Assembly: GCA_937930695.1 (NCBI GenBank)
Contig: CALHCB010000026.1
Span: forward strand, 1-64,000
Length of the DNA: 64,000 nt
Source: an uncultured Acidimicrobiales bacterium
GTDB taxonomy: Bacteria > Actinomycetota > Acidimicrobiia > Acidimicrobiales > SZUA-35
Reading direction: 5' to 3'
Of this stretch, positions 1 to 7,570 are shown in pieces. Position 1 is the stretch's first letter. Every line of letters begins with the position of its first letter. A program made the position numbers and the translations under genes. The notes beneath the pieces were generated by a model. It was not told the DNA's origin. It saw nothing but the letters and a program-made list of their open reading frames with translations, and searched no databases.

Positions 1-344
1 TCGTCGGGTTCGCTCACTACGGGACCGAGAGCGAACCCAACCCGGATTCGAGTCAGCGTGGAGAGCTCTTCGGCTTCTACCTACATCCTGACTACTGGGG
101 AACCGGCCTGGCCGACGCGCTGATGAAACGCGTCGCCACTGACCTCGCCGAGAGCTTCTCCGAAGCGGTGCTTTGGGTCCTGAAAGACAATCCGCGTGCT
201 CGACGGTTCTATGAACGAAACGGATGGGTGGCAGGCCCCGAAGACGATTCGGTAGAGAAACTCTGGGACGGTCCAGAAATGGATGGCCTCCCAGTGTTTC
301 CAGCTCCTCTCCCAGAAATTCAACACCAAGCGACTCTGCCGTAA
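1..344 (+). CDS. GNAT family N-acetyltransferase, 5' truncated by window edge
   Basis: Open from the first bases in frame 3. About 113 residues are visible, including the acetyl-CoA binding stretch GFYLHPDYWGTGLADALM and the typical C-terminal NPRARRFYERNGW motif of the GNAT fold. The family moves an acetyl group from acetyl-CoA to an amine; the substrate here cannot be told. The N-terminal beta strands lie outside the window. The ORF track lists only the internal ATG at 123, which is not the real start. Family call is firm, function open. Confidence 0.85.
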   Translation, partial: VGFAHYGTESEPNPDSSQRGELFGFYLHPDYWGTGLADALMKRVATDLAESFSEAVLWVLKDNPRARRFYERNGWVAGPEDDSVEKLWDGPEMDGLPVFPAPLPEIQHQATLP

Positions 345-458
345 AACACGTGGCACCCCGCTGGTTCACCCGGTGCGCTCGCCGTCGTTCCGTGACGTTG
401 CAATTGGGCCGTTCCCGAGTGGTCGTTCGCCGACCGGAGTCGTGATTCCGGGCGCGCG

Positions 459-758
459 TTGTCGAGTGGCCGAACGGACATAAAGTCTCAGCAGCCGAGG
501 TCCGACGCCGTCCACCTTTGGAAGGTGCTCCGAGACCTGTCGCCGAACGCAGCCGGCGCCCTTTTCATGACACTCGGGTCTCTCGCCGCTGTCGGCAATG
601 ATGCCCTTGTACGAGTCGGCATCGAAGACGGCGTCGGTGTCTACCAGGCCCTCTTCTTGCGAGGAGGCGGGATGATCGTCATCTTGTTCGCTGCAAGCTG
701 GATGCGGCGCGCGCGTTTCTCCCGCAGCTACCACCCGGGCAGCCTTTCGGCTGTGTGA
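459..758 (+). pseudogene. EamA/DMT-type transporter fragment
   Basis: The 99-aa frame opens with TTG and contains a hydrophobic segment, GALFMTLGSLAAVGNDALVR, followed by YQALFLRGGGMIVILFAASW. This resembles the first two membrane helices of EamA drug/metabolite transporters, which normally have ten helices and about 290 residues. The frame stops right after a basic loop, and I see no continuation in any frame before the next gene at 824. It is best read as the remnant of a deleted transporter. The match is by eye, so a small unrelated membrane protein remains possible. Confidence 0.5.
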
Positions 759-823
759 ACGATCAGAGCGGGGCCGCCTGAAATCGGACGGCTGCTCGAA
801 CCCCGAGAAGTACCATTGGCTCC

Positions 824-1369
824 ATGGGGACAGTCGATGTCAGGGTCCTGACAGCTGGCGATATCGGGTTGTTGCGGGAGATCGATCGTCGCGAGCAGCT
901 CGAGGTCGAATACACAGTTAAGAGCGGAAGGCTCGTCTCCTCCACGACCGCCAGGTGCGTGCTTCCATGGGATCCGTCTGGCTCAGGCGACCATAGTGTG
1001 AGTCGCCTCATCGCGTTCTGCAGCCCACACCTGGATCAGGGAGCGCAGCTCTTCGGGGCCTTCGACGAGGATGCGATCGTCGGGATGGCGCTCGTGGAGC
1101 CGTCGCTGCGGCCCGGTCTCGGATGGCTCGCTCTCCTGCACGTGTCGAATGGTCGGCGACGTGGTGGCGTCGGTCAGGCGCTGTGGACCGAGGCACTATC
1201 CGTCACTCGGAAGTCTGGCGCCAGCGCGATGTACGTATCGGCTACGCCAACTGGGTCGGCCGTGCAGTTCTATCTCAAGCAGGGATGCCAGCTCGCTGGG
1301 CCTGACGAGGTCGTCCCAGAGCTTTTCAAGTTGGAGCCCGACGATGTGCACTTGGTGTGCGTCCTCTAG
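824..1369 (+). CDS. GNAT family N-acetyltransferase
   Basis: 181 aa. The central HVSNGRRRGGVGQALW segment is the R/Q-x-x-G-x-G/A acetyl-CoA loop (motif A), and SAVQFYLKQGCQLAG is the usual C-terminal motif B. Full length for a single-domain GNAT enzyme. The ATG at 824 follows a 65-bp gap after the EamA fragment, and the product begins with a plausible VRVLTAGDIG strand. The substrate is not predictable. It stands alone, with convergent orientation to the hydrolase that follows. Confidence 0.85.
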   Translation: MGTVDVRVLTAGDIGLLREIDRREQLEVEYTVKSGRLVSSTTARCVLPWDPSGSGDHSVSRLIAFCSPHLDQGAQLFGAFDEDAIVGMALVEPSLRPGLGWLALLHVSNGRRRGGVGQALWTEALSVTRKSGASAMYVSATPTGSAVQFYLKQGCQLAGPDEVVPELFKLEPDDVHLVCVL

Positions 1370-1489
1370 CCCCCCCCAGCCGCTGCGTTCGTCAACTGGA
1401 ACTTGCGTCAGTTGGCGCCGCGTAGACGAGTGAACGCAGGCGCAAACGATCGCACGCAGGAATGGACCTACGCCTGGCTGTTGAAGGCG

Positions 1490-2086
1490 TCAATCTGCTT
1501 CGCCCGTTGTGCTCTCCGAGTGGGCTGTGACGAAGGTGAGCAAACGCTCGATGATTTGGCGGCCGGCGACCGGGTCGTAGTCCGAGGCGCTGTAGTCGGT
1601 GATGAGATGCCCAGAACCTGGGTAGAGGAACAGCTGGCCATCCGGGGCAGCGCCCGCGACCTGATGGGCAGCGTCGAGGTCCTCCGCGGCGAACGGGTCT
1701 GCCTCGACGAGGTGGACCTGGACAGCGACCTCGTCGGGCCAGACCTCGCCGAACATCGACAGCGGCACAGCGCCGTGGCACAGCACCGCGCCCACCACGC
1801 CGGGGCGGGTTTGTGCGATCTTCTGGGCCGGTAACACACCCAGCGAGAAACCAATCACCACCAGCTCGCCGTCGAACCCTTCGGCGGTAGCGACCCCGCG
1901 GTCAATGATCGTGTCGAAGCCGACTTGTTCGGCGTGGGCGACTCCGGCCGCGACGGTGTCAAAGGTGGCGCCGTTGTAGAGGTCGGGCACCGTCACCTGA
2001 TGGCCCGCAGCGCGCAGCTCGTCGGCGATCGCCGCGATCCCAGGTGTCAACCCGAGGGCATGGTGGAGCAGCAGCACGTGAGTCAT
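1490..2086 (-). CDS. Dienelactone hydrolase family alpha/beta hydrolase
   Basis: 198 aa, normal length for the family. It starts MTHVLLLHHALGLTPGI, with an oxyanion region after the first strand. The nucleophile elbow is GFSLG, with serine at about residue 81 where classical dienelactone hydrolases have cysteine. Asp near 130 (VEADPF) and His near 160 (GSGHLITD) complete a catalytic triad. So it is probably a cytoplasmic serine esterase or lactonase rather than a true chlorocatechol-pathway enzyme. No catechol-degradation genes are nearby. The ATG at 2086 is preceded by the end of a methyltransferase gene on the same strand, so the two may be co-transcribed. Confidence 0.85.
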   Translation of the reverse strand: MTHVLLLHHALGLTPGIAAIADELRAAGHQVTVPDLYNGATFDTVAAGVAHAEQVGFDTIIDRGVATAEGFDGELVVIGFSLGVLPAQKIAQTRPGVVGAVLCHGAVPLSMFGEVWPDEVAVQVHLVEADPFAAEDLDAAHQVAGAAPDGQLFLYPGSGHLITDYSASDYDPVAGRQIIERLLTFVTAHSESTTGEAD

Positions 2087-2113
2087 CGTTTGTCCCCTCG
2101 GGGTCGAGCAGGT

Positions 2114-2920
2114 TCAGGCGTTTGCGATAGCCAGGATGTGATTGCTGAGACCGATGATGCTCCGATCTTCTTCCACACCGCGTAGTAGGTCTAGCAAATC
2201 CTGGCGGGTCGACTCATCGTCGAGACGCCCCTGAAACTCGTCAGCAAACCCCGCCATGCCCTCCACGCCGATAATGCGGTCGAGGACCACGCCAGCATCG
2301 CGTGCTTCCCCCGCAATCTCATCGGGGTGGTGGAAGTAGGCGGTGGTGAACAGCCCCTCGACATTGTCGGGGTTGCGGTGCTGCCCATCGCGAAGGTCCG
2401 AAGCAACGATGTCGACAATGCCAGGCTCGGAGAGTTTGTCTCGAATCAACATGTCGTGAAGAGATGCAAAGCGTGAGATCACCGCGGCGACTATCAGGCC
2501 GCCAGTGCTGCACACCCGCTCGGCCTCAGCCCACACAGCGACACGGTCAGCCCGTTCGGGCAAGTGGTAAAGCGGCCCGAGCAAGAGCACGACATCGGTC
2601 GAATCGTCGGGTTCGTCAAGAGCACGAGCATCACCAAGCTTCGCTGCAAGCGAACCATTCACGGGTGTGATCTTCGAGGCAGCGTCGACGTGCCGAGGAA
2701 CAGGGTCGATCAGGGTGACTTCATGGCCCTGCTCGGCCAGCCACTCGGCGTACACACCTGCTCCGCCTCCAACATCCAGCACTCGAAGGCGTCCGGGCGG
2801 AAGACACCGAGACAACACGTCGGTTGTTCGGAGGAACTCGATCTGGTTATTCGCCTTGGTCAGCCGCCCTGATTCGTCGTATCGGTTTTGGTAGAAGTCG
2901 ACCACATCGTTGGCATCCAT
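2114..2920 (-). CDS. Class I SAM-dependent methyltransferase
   Basis: About 268 aa from the ATG at 2920 (MDANDVVDFYQNRY). Motif I is VLDVGGGAGVYAEWL, followed by the acidic strand-2 end VTLIDPVPRHV. The post-motif DVVLLLGPLYHL is typical of UbiE/Methyltransf_11-like proteins. The longer ORF in the track adds 65 arginine-rich residues without family resemblance, so I trimmed it. It lies 27 bp upstream of the hydrolase gene and 82 bp downstream of a second methyltransferase, all on the minus strand. Substrate unknown. Confidence 0.85.
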   Translation of the reverse strand: MDANDVVDFYQNRYDESGRLTKANNQIEFLRTTDVLSRCLPPGRLRVLDVGGGAGVYAEWLAEQGHEVTLIDPVPRHVDAASKITPVNGSLAAKLGDARALDEPDDSTDVVLLLGPLYHLPERADRVAVWAEAERVCSTGGLIVAAVISRFASLHDMLIRDKLSEPGIVDIVASDLRDGQHRNPDNVEGLFTTAYFHHPDEIAGEARDAGVVLDRIIGVEGMAGFADEFQGRLDDESTRQDLLDLLRGVEEDRSIIGLSNHILAIANA

Positions 2921-3002
2921 TGCTCGAAGGTAGACCACCCGCCCGAAATCACGACTCCGACCATCCACAGCCAACCGCAGACTTGGCCCACACCGTCGAG
3001 CC

Positions 3003-3800
3003 TCAGCTGTTGATACGACAGGTCGTGAGCGTGAACACGATCGGTCGGGTGACTTCGCCGCCGAATTGTTCGTTCGCAACGGCAATGAGCGCGGCCAACA
3101 TTGCTTCTCGGTCATCAGTCGACAACGACTGCGTGCCCGAGTAGGTGCGCAACAGTTTCTCGTAGTTGGCAGTCGAATAGGTGAGATCTCGTCGTACCTT
3201 CAGCACCGAAACGTCCGCGCATCTTGCGTCCGCCTCCATCACGGACTGCATCGCGGGTTCCAGCACCTCGGCCGTCGGGGGCACCGCAGCGCGGGCCCGC
3301 CCAAACTTGGCGTAAATCGGATTGACCACATCGAAGTAGCCCTTGTCGGCGGCATCGTCGACCTGGTTCGTGTCGATGATGGCGAGCACGCCACCGGGAG
3401 CCAGAACCTCAGCGGGCCGATCGATCTTCGCCGCATCGCTGATCCAGTGGTAGCAGGTGGCAGCAACGACTGCATCGGCCTGTGGCGACGTCACGGGCAA
3501 GGTCTCGAAATCACCGATCTGGACGTCCAGGCCATCGAAATCGGAGAGGCGTCGGAGCAAGCTCGCTGCAAGCTGAGCCCCCAACTCGATCGCTTGCACC
3601 GAGGCTCCGTTTCGGAGGAGTGCCTCGGTGGCTTGGCCGGTTCCTGGGCCAACCTCGACAATGTGTGGAGCGTTGGGAAGGAGTGAGAAAAGCTGCTCGA
3701 ACAGTTCGTCGGGATACGTCGGGCGAACCTCGGTATAGAGCTCGGGCACCCGGTCAAAGCCGAGGCGAATGTCGTCGGTCACGTTCCCAGTCTGCCGCAT
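3003..3800 (-). CDS. Class I SAM-dependent methyltransferase
   Basis: About 265 aa from the ATG at 3800 (MRQTGNVTDDIRLGFD). The GFDRVPELYTEVRPTYP stretch and motif I HIVEVGPGTGQATEALL are typical of the Methyltransf_11/25 family often labelled 'class I methyltransferase' in actinobacteria; ATCYHWIS is the usual motif IV region. The track's 321-aa version carries a non-conserved N-terminal extension. It is divergent from the acyl-CoA dehydrogenase, with about 60 bp between the chosen starts. Substrate unknown. Confidence 0.85.
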   Translation of the reverse strand: MRQTGNVTDDIRLGFDRVPELYTEVRPTYPDELFEQLFSLLPNAPHIVEVGPGTGQATEALLRNGASVQAIELGAQLAASLLRRLSDFDGLDVQIGDFETLPVTSPQADAVVAATCYHWISDAAKIDRPAEVLAPGGVLAIIDTNQVDDAADKGYFDVVNPIYAKFGRARAAVPPTAEVLEPAMQSVMEADARCADVSVLKVRRDLTYSTANYEKLLRTYSGTQSLSTDDREAMLAALIAVANEQFGGEVTRPIVFTLTTCRINS

Positions 3801-3862
3801 GACCCATGCACCGATCAGGCTGCCGCCTTGCAGGTGGCGTGGACCGCCCCCATGATCAACCG

Positions 3863-5017
3863 GTGGATAACGACACTGCCGACCAGATGATCGAGACGCT
3901 GGCGAAGTTCGTCGACAACGACGTGACGCCGAACGTTGCCGAGTTCGAGTTGGTCGACGCCTACCCAACTGCCATGGTCGAACAACTCCGAGATTTCGGC
4001 TTGTTCGGCGCGACCATCCCGGAAGAGTTCGGCGGCCTCGGGCTCAATGCATCGACATATGCCCGGGTGATCGAAGAACTGTCGAGAGGCTGGATGTCGC
4101 TCGCGGGAGTCATCAACAGCCACTTGATTTGCGCCCAGCTGATCTACAAGTTCGGTACCGATGAGCAGCGATCGACGTGGCTTCCCGAAATGGCCGCAGG
4201 CGACCGACGAGGCTGCTTCTCGCTCTCCGAACCCGACTCAGGGAGCGATGCCGCTGCCCTCCGTTGCAAGGCGCGCAAGGACGGCGATGAGTGGGTCATC
4301 GATGGCACAAAGATGTGGGTCACGAACGGTGAGCGGGCCAGCATCGTTGCCCTCCTGGCCCGCACCGAAGATGACCAGATCAGCTGCTTTCTCGTCGACA
4401 AGAAGCCCGGACCCGATGGCGATGGCGGCATCTCGATCTCCAAACACATCGACAAGCTCGGCTACCGAGGCCTCGAGACCGTTGAGATGAGCTACGTCGA
4501 TCACCGCATCCCGGCTGACCGTTTGTTGGGCGGGCCCGATGGCCAAGGCCAAGGGTTCCGTTGGGCGCTCGCCGCTCTCGAACTGGGTCGAATCAACGTG
4601 GCTGCTCGGGGCGTCGGGGTGGCACAAGCTGCGTTCGACGCCGCCATGGCCTACGCCCAACAACGAGAAGCGTTCGGTCGCCCGATCGCCCAACACCAGG
4701 CAATCGGCTTCAAGCTCGCGGAGATGGCCACCAAACTCCACGCCGCCCGCCTCATGGTCACCGACGCCGCTCGTCGGGTCGACGCTGGCGAGCGAGCGGA
4801 CGTCGAAGCTGGCATGGCCAAACTCTTTGCCTCCGAGACTGCGGCCGATCTGGCGCTCGAGGCGATGCGGATCCACGGCGGCAACGGCTTCACGACCGAG
4901 TATCCCGTCGAACGGTTGTACCGAGATGCCCCGCTCATGATCATTGGCGAGGGCACCAGCGAGATTCAGAAGCTCGTGATCTCCCGAGCCCTGCTTGCTC
5001 GGGCAAGCGAGACATGA
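3863..5017 (+). CDS. Acyl-CoA dehydrogenase
   Basis: About 384 aa. FAD and substrate motifs are clear: CFSLSEPDSGSDAAAL, KMWVTNG, the C-terminal RIHGGNGFTTEYPVERLYRDA and a GEGTSEIQKLVI tail that carries the catalytic Glu region of short/medium-chain enzymes. The family oxidises acyl-CoA to 2-enoyl-CoA and passes electrons to ETF. The start is uncertain: the track uses ATG 3806, but the leading residues look non-conserved, so I prefer GTG 3863 (ATG 3887 is also possible). Its stop overlaps the next gene's ATG by 4 bp, which indicates translational coupling. Confidence 0.9.
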   Translation: MDNDTADQMIETLAKFVDNDVTPNVAEFELVDAYPTAMVEQLRDFGLFGATIPEEFGGLGLNASTYARVIEELSRGWMSLAGVINSHLICAQLIYKFGTDEQRSTWLPEMAAGDRRGCFSLSEPDSGSDAAALRCKARKDGDEWVIDGTKMWVTNGERASIVALLARTEDDQISCFLVDKKPGPDGDGGISISKHIDKLGYRGLETVEMSYVDHRIPADRLLGGPDGQGQGFRWALAALELGRINVAARGVGVAQAAFDAAMAYAQQREAFGRPIAQHQAIGFKLAEMATKLHAARLMVTDAARRVDAGERADVEAGMAKLFASETAADLALEAMRIHGGNGFTTEYPVERLYRDAPLMIIGEGTSEIQKLVISRALLARASET

Positions 5018-5718
5018 AGCCTCGCCTGGCCAAGATCCTTGCCATCGTCGCCGGACTCGGTGTGTTGGCGTTGGCCGGGCTCTTCTTCTTTCTCAACTTC
5101 ATTCGCGACGACGCTCCGCCGGAGTTCTCGCTGCGCACCGAGGAAGAGTTGGCGGCGACGACCACAACCCAAGCCGCGGAGGAGTTCGACGGCATCAATG
5201 GCCCGTGGGTCGTCGGCACAGGCTCTCAGGCCGGCTATCGAGTTGTCGAGGACTTCGTCGGCGGAGCCCAGGACTTCGAAGCCGTCGGAAGAACCTCCGA
5301 GGTCACCGGCAGCCTCACGATCGACGGCACCGTGGTGACGACGGCGGAGTTCGTGGTGGACGTCGCGTCGATCACGAGCGATAGCGACAATCGCGACACG
5401 CAGTTCCGCAACCGGGTGATGAAGCCGGAGGAGTTTCCTCAGTCGGTCTTCGTCCTGACCTCTCCGCTCGACTTCGGGTCGGTGCCAGAGGACGGAGTCG
5501 AAATTTCGGTCGCAGGTGAGGGAGATCTCACGTTGCGAGACGTCACTCGGTCGGTCCCGGTGGCTATCACGGCCCGACTGATCGGCGCAGAGATCGAGGT
5601 CGTCGGATCGATCGACGTGTTGTTCTCTGACTTCGGTATCGACAACCCAACGGTGGAGCGGCTGATCATCGTGCGCGACGAGGGCAAGGTTGAGTTCCAA
5701 CTGATCTTCCGGCGCTAG
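5014..5718 (+). CDS. YceI family protein with N-terminal membrane anchor
   Basis: 234 aa. Residues 8-29 form one membrane helix (IVAGLGVLALAGLFFFLNF), followed by a Thr/Glu-rich linker. The YceI lipocalin-like barrel runs from about 65 to 233: the GSQAGYRV start, SITSDSDNRDTQFRN centre and LTLRDVTRSVPV are family signatures. YceI proteins bind isoprenoid or amphiphilic ligands in a beta barrel. Here the barrel should lie outside the cytoplasm, tethered to the membrane. The ATG overlaps the acyl-CoA dehydrogenase stop (ATGA), so the two are co-expressed; whether they work together is unknown. Confidence 0.88.
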   Translation: MKPRLAKILAIVAGLGVLALAGLFFFLNFIRDDAPPEFSLRTEEELAATTTTQAAEEFDGINGPWVVGTGSQAGYRVVEDFVGGAQDFEAVGRTSEVTGSLTIDGTVVTTAEFVVDVASITSDSDNRDTQFRNRVMKPEEFPQSVFVLTSPLDFGSVPEDGVEISVAGEGDLTLRDVTRSVPVAITARLIGAEIEVVGSIDVLFSDFGIDNPTVERLIIVRDEGKVEFQLIFRR

Positions 5719-5855
5719 CCGAGGGTACGCGAGGCCGACGCGCCCGGACCTCGAATGGGGGGCGCGGTGTAAGCGATCTCGCCCACTTGGGTGAGCGTGC
5801 CGTCCCCGCATTGTCAGAGTGGTGGAGAGGCCTGGTAGAACGACGTGATCCCATC

Positions 5856-7082
5856 ATGGAAGTGCGAGACCTGATGTCTGTGTCCCTTTCGTTGAGCGAC
5901 GTGATCGTCGTCGGCAACAGTTCTGACAATCCGTTCGCCATCGATGTGGCCTTTGCCATGGGGCAAGTGGAGGACATTGCTGACGTCATCAGTATGAAGT
6001 CCTTCGCCAACACAGAGTTCTGCCCCCGGTTCATCAACGACGAGCACGACCTCTCCGCAATCGGCGATCAGCTCGACGGCAAGACGGTGGTGATTGTGAG
6101 TACGTCGAGCCTCGCCATCGGTCGAAACTCGTTGGCCATGCGCAACCTGTTGATCGCTCGAGCGGCGAAGGACAACGGTGCCGCGGCAGTCGTGTTGATC
6201 GAGCCCGACCTGTACTACTCCGCCCAGGATCGTGGCCCCCGACCTGATCAGGGTGTCACCCATTTCGAGCGCGATATTGCGGATCGCAAGAAGTTCGACG
6301 GACAACCATTCTCATCACGGCTCTACGCCGAAATGCTCAGGGTGGCGGGCGTTGACCGGGTGGTCACGGTGCACAACCACTCCACCGCCGTCCAAGCCGA
6401 GTTCGCCGACGTCTTCGAGGGTCGGTTCCACAACCTGATTCCGTATGACCTCTATGCCGACTACCTCCGTCAGGCCACGATTGTTGATTACGGGCCGACC
6501 GGTGAAGGCCTCGCGTTGTGCGCTCCTGACAAGGGGGCCCGTGATTTCGTGCGGACCATGTACGAGACGTTGGGTCTCCCCGATGCCAAGTTCATCATGC
6601 TCGACAAGGAACGCACCGGCGAACGCCAGGTCGAGATCACGCTGCACAGCGAGAGCGATAGCGCCTTCGACGAGATCGAAGGACACGACATCGTGTTGTT
6701 CGATGACATGGTTCGCACCGGCTCCACCGTCGTGAAGTCCTGCCAGTTCCTCAGGCAGGTCAAGCCGAACAAGACCGTGTTCGCCGTAAGCCACTTCTAC
6801 GCCAGCGATGAAGGCCGAGCGAAGATGGCCAACAAGGCGATCGACGAGATCCTCACGCTGAACACGATCCCAACCGTGCTCAATCGTGACGTTCAAGGGC
6901 GCCTCCGCAAGAAGATGGTCGTGCTCAAGATCGAGCAGTGGTTGGCCCGAAACCTGGCCGAGATTCTCGAACTGCCCGTCGTCGAGCGCGACAGTCAGTA
7001 TCAGATCGACATGTCGTCAAAGAACCCGCGGTTCAAAGAGAAGATCTGGTCGAACAACGAACTCGCCCGCCTTCGCGACTGA
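5856..7082 (+). CDS. PRPP-synthetase-like phosphoribosyltransferase-fold protein
   Basis: About 408 aa. It aligns by eye with ribose-phosphate pyrophosphokinase: YYSAQDRGPR corresponds to the YARQDRK loop, FSSRLYAEMLRVAGVDRVVTVHNHS to the AKLVANLL..DLH region, and IVLFDDMVRTGSTV to the PRPP-binding loop. It has an extra segment of about 20 residues after the QDR motif and a longer C-terminus, so it is larger than the canonical Prs (329 aa) encoded at 34.2 kb. It is therefore a divergent paralogue whose reaction is uncertain. The start at ATG 5856 is chosen because the upstream residues look non-conserved; ATG 5874 is possible. Confidence 0.75.
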   Translation: MEVRDLMSVSLSLSDVIVVGNSSDNPFAIDVAFAMGQVEDIADVISMKSFANTEFCPRFINDEHDLSAIGDQLDGKTVVIVSTSSLAIGRNSLAMRNLLIARAAKDNGAAAVVLIEPDLYYSAQDRGPRPDQGVTHFERDIADRKKFDGQPFSSRLYAEMLRVAGVDRVVTVHNHSTAVQAEFADVFEGRFHNLIPYDLYADYLRQATIVDYGPTGEGLALCAPDKGARDFVRTMYETLGLPDAKFIMLDKERTGERQVEITLHSESDSAFDEIEGHDIVLFDDMVRTGSTVVKSCQFLRQVKPNKTVFAVSHFYASDEGRAKMANKAIDEILTLNTIPTVLNRDVQGRLRKKMVVLKIEQWLARNLAEILELPVVERDSQYQIDMSSKNPRFKEKIWSNNELARLRD

Positions 7083-7105
7083 CTTTGCGCAGCGGTTGAC
7101 CATTA

Positions 7106-7144
7106 CTCTGCCTTCATGATCGAGAACGAGGGTGTGAGGCAGAG
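7106..7144. repeat. Inverted repeat, hairpin candidate between PRPP-like and S4 genes
   Basis: Perfect 8-bp arms CTCTGCCT and AGGCAGAG are separated by 23 bases in the 98-bp gap after the PRPP-synthetase-like gene. There is no T-run, so it is weak as an intrinsic terminator. It could be an RNA hairpin upstream of the S4-domain gene. Confidence 0.35.
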
Positions 7145-7180
7145 CGAGTCAGATGTGCTCGGAACCCCCGCCAACGTCGG

Positions 7181-7570
7181 GTGAGCGGCACTCCGAAAGC
7201 GCCGGCTATCCGCGTGGACAAATGGCTGTGGGCGGTCCGCGTTTTCAAGTCTCGCTCCGGGGCCAACGACGCATGTACGACGGGCCGAGTGCAGGTCGGA
7301 GAAGAAGCCGCCAAACCCGCAACCAAGATCAAGGTCGGCGACACCATCACGATCCGGCGAAAGGATCGAACGCTCATTCTCAAGGTCGAAAAGCTCCTGG
7401 AGAAGCGCGTGTCGGCAGCCCTCGCGGCTGAAGCGTACGAAGACTTTTCACCGCCCGTGATCGACACGTCCGACCCGCTTGAAGCAGCTGCTGGTCGGCG
7501 AGAGCGGGGGAGCGGGCGGCCAACAAAACGAGACCGACGAGAGATTCAGAAGATGAAAGGCCGCAAGTGA
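7181..7570 (+). CDS. S4 domain RNA-binding protein (Hsp15-like)
   Basis: 129 aa from GTG. The N-terminal S4 domain is evident: IRVDKWLWAVRVFKSRSGA and ACTTGRVQVGEEAAKPATKIKVGD are the hallmarks of Hsp15/YrfH-type proteins. These bind stalled 50S subunits carrying peptidyl-tRNA, or act in other rRNA contacts. The C-terminal third is lysine/arginine-rich (GRPTKRDRREIQKMKGRK), as in the family. Its stop overlaps the next gene's GTG, so it is coupled to the molybdopterin oxidoreductase, an unlikely functional partner. Confidence 0.85.
   Translation: MSGTPKAPAIRVDKWLWAVRVFKSRSGANDACTTGRVQVGEEAAKPATKIKVGDTITIRRKDRTLILKVEKLLEKRVSAALAAEAYEDFSPPVIDTSDPLEAAAGRRERGSGRPTKRDRREIQKMKGRK

Noticed and set aside
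1393-1414. Inverted repeat CAACTG..CAGTTG between the GNAT and hydrolase genes
   Set aside because: Six-base arms with no T-run; too weak to call a terminator.
4966-5811. 281-aa minus-strand ORF over the YceI gene
   Set aside because: Arginine-rich shadow without domains; the + strand YceI barrel is clear.
6315-6896. 193-aa minus-strand ORF opposite the PRPP-like gene
   Set aside because: Shadow of the PRPP-loop-bearing gene.
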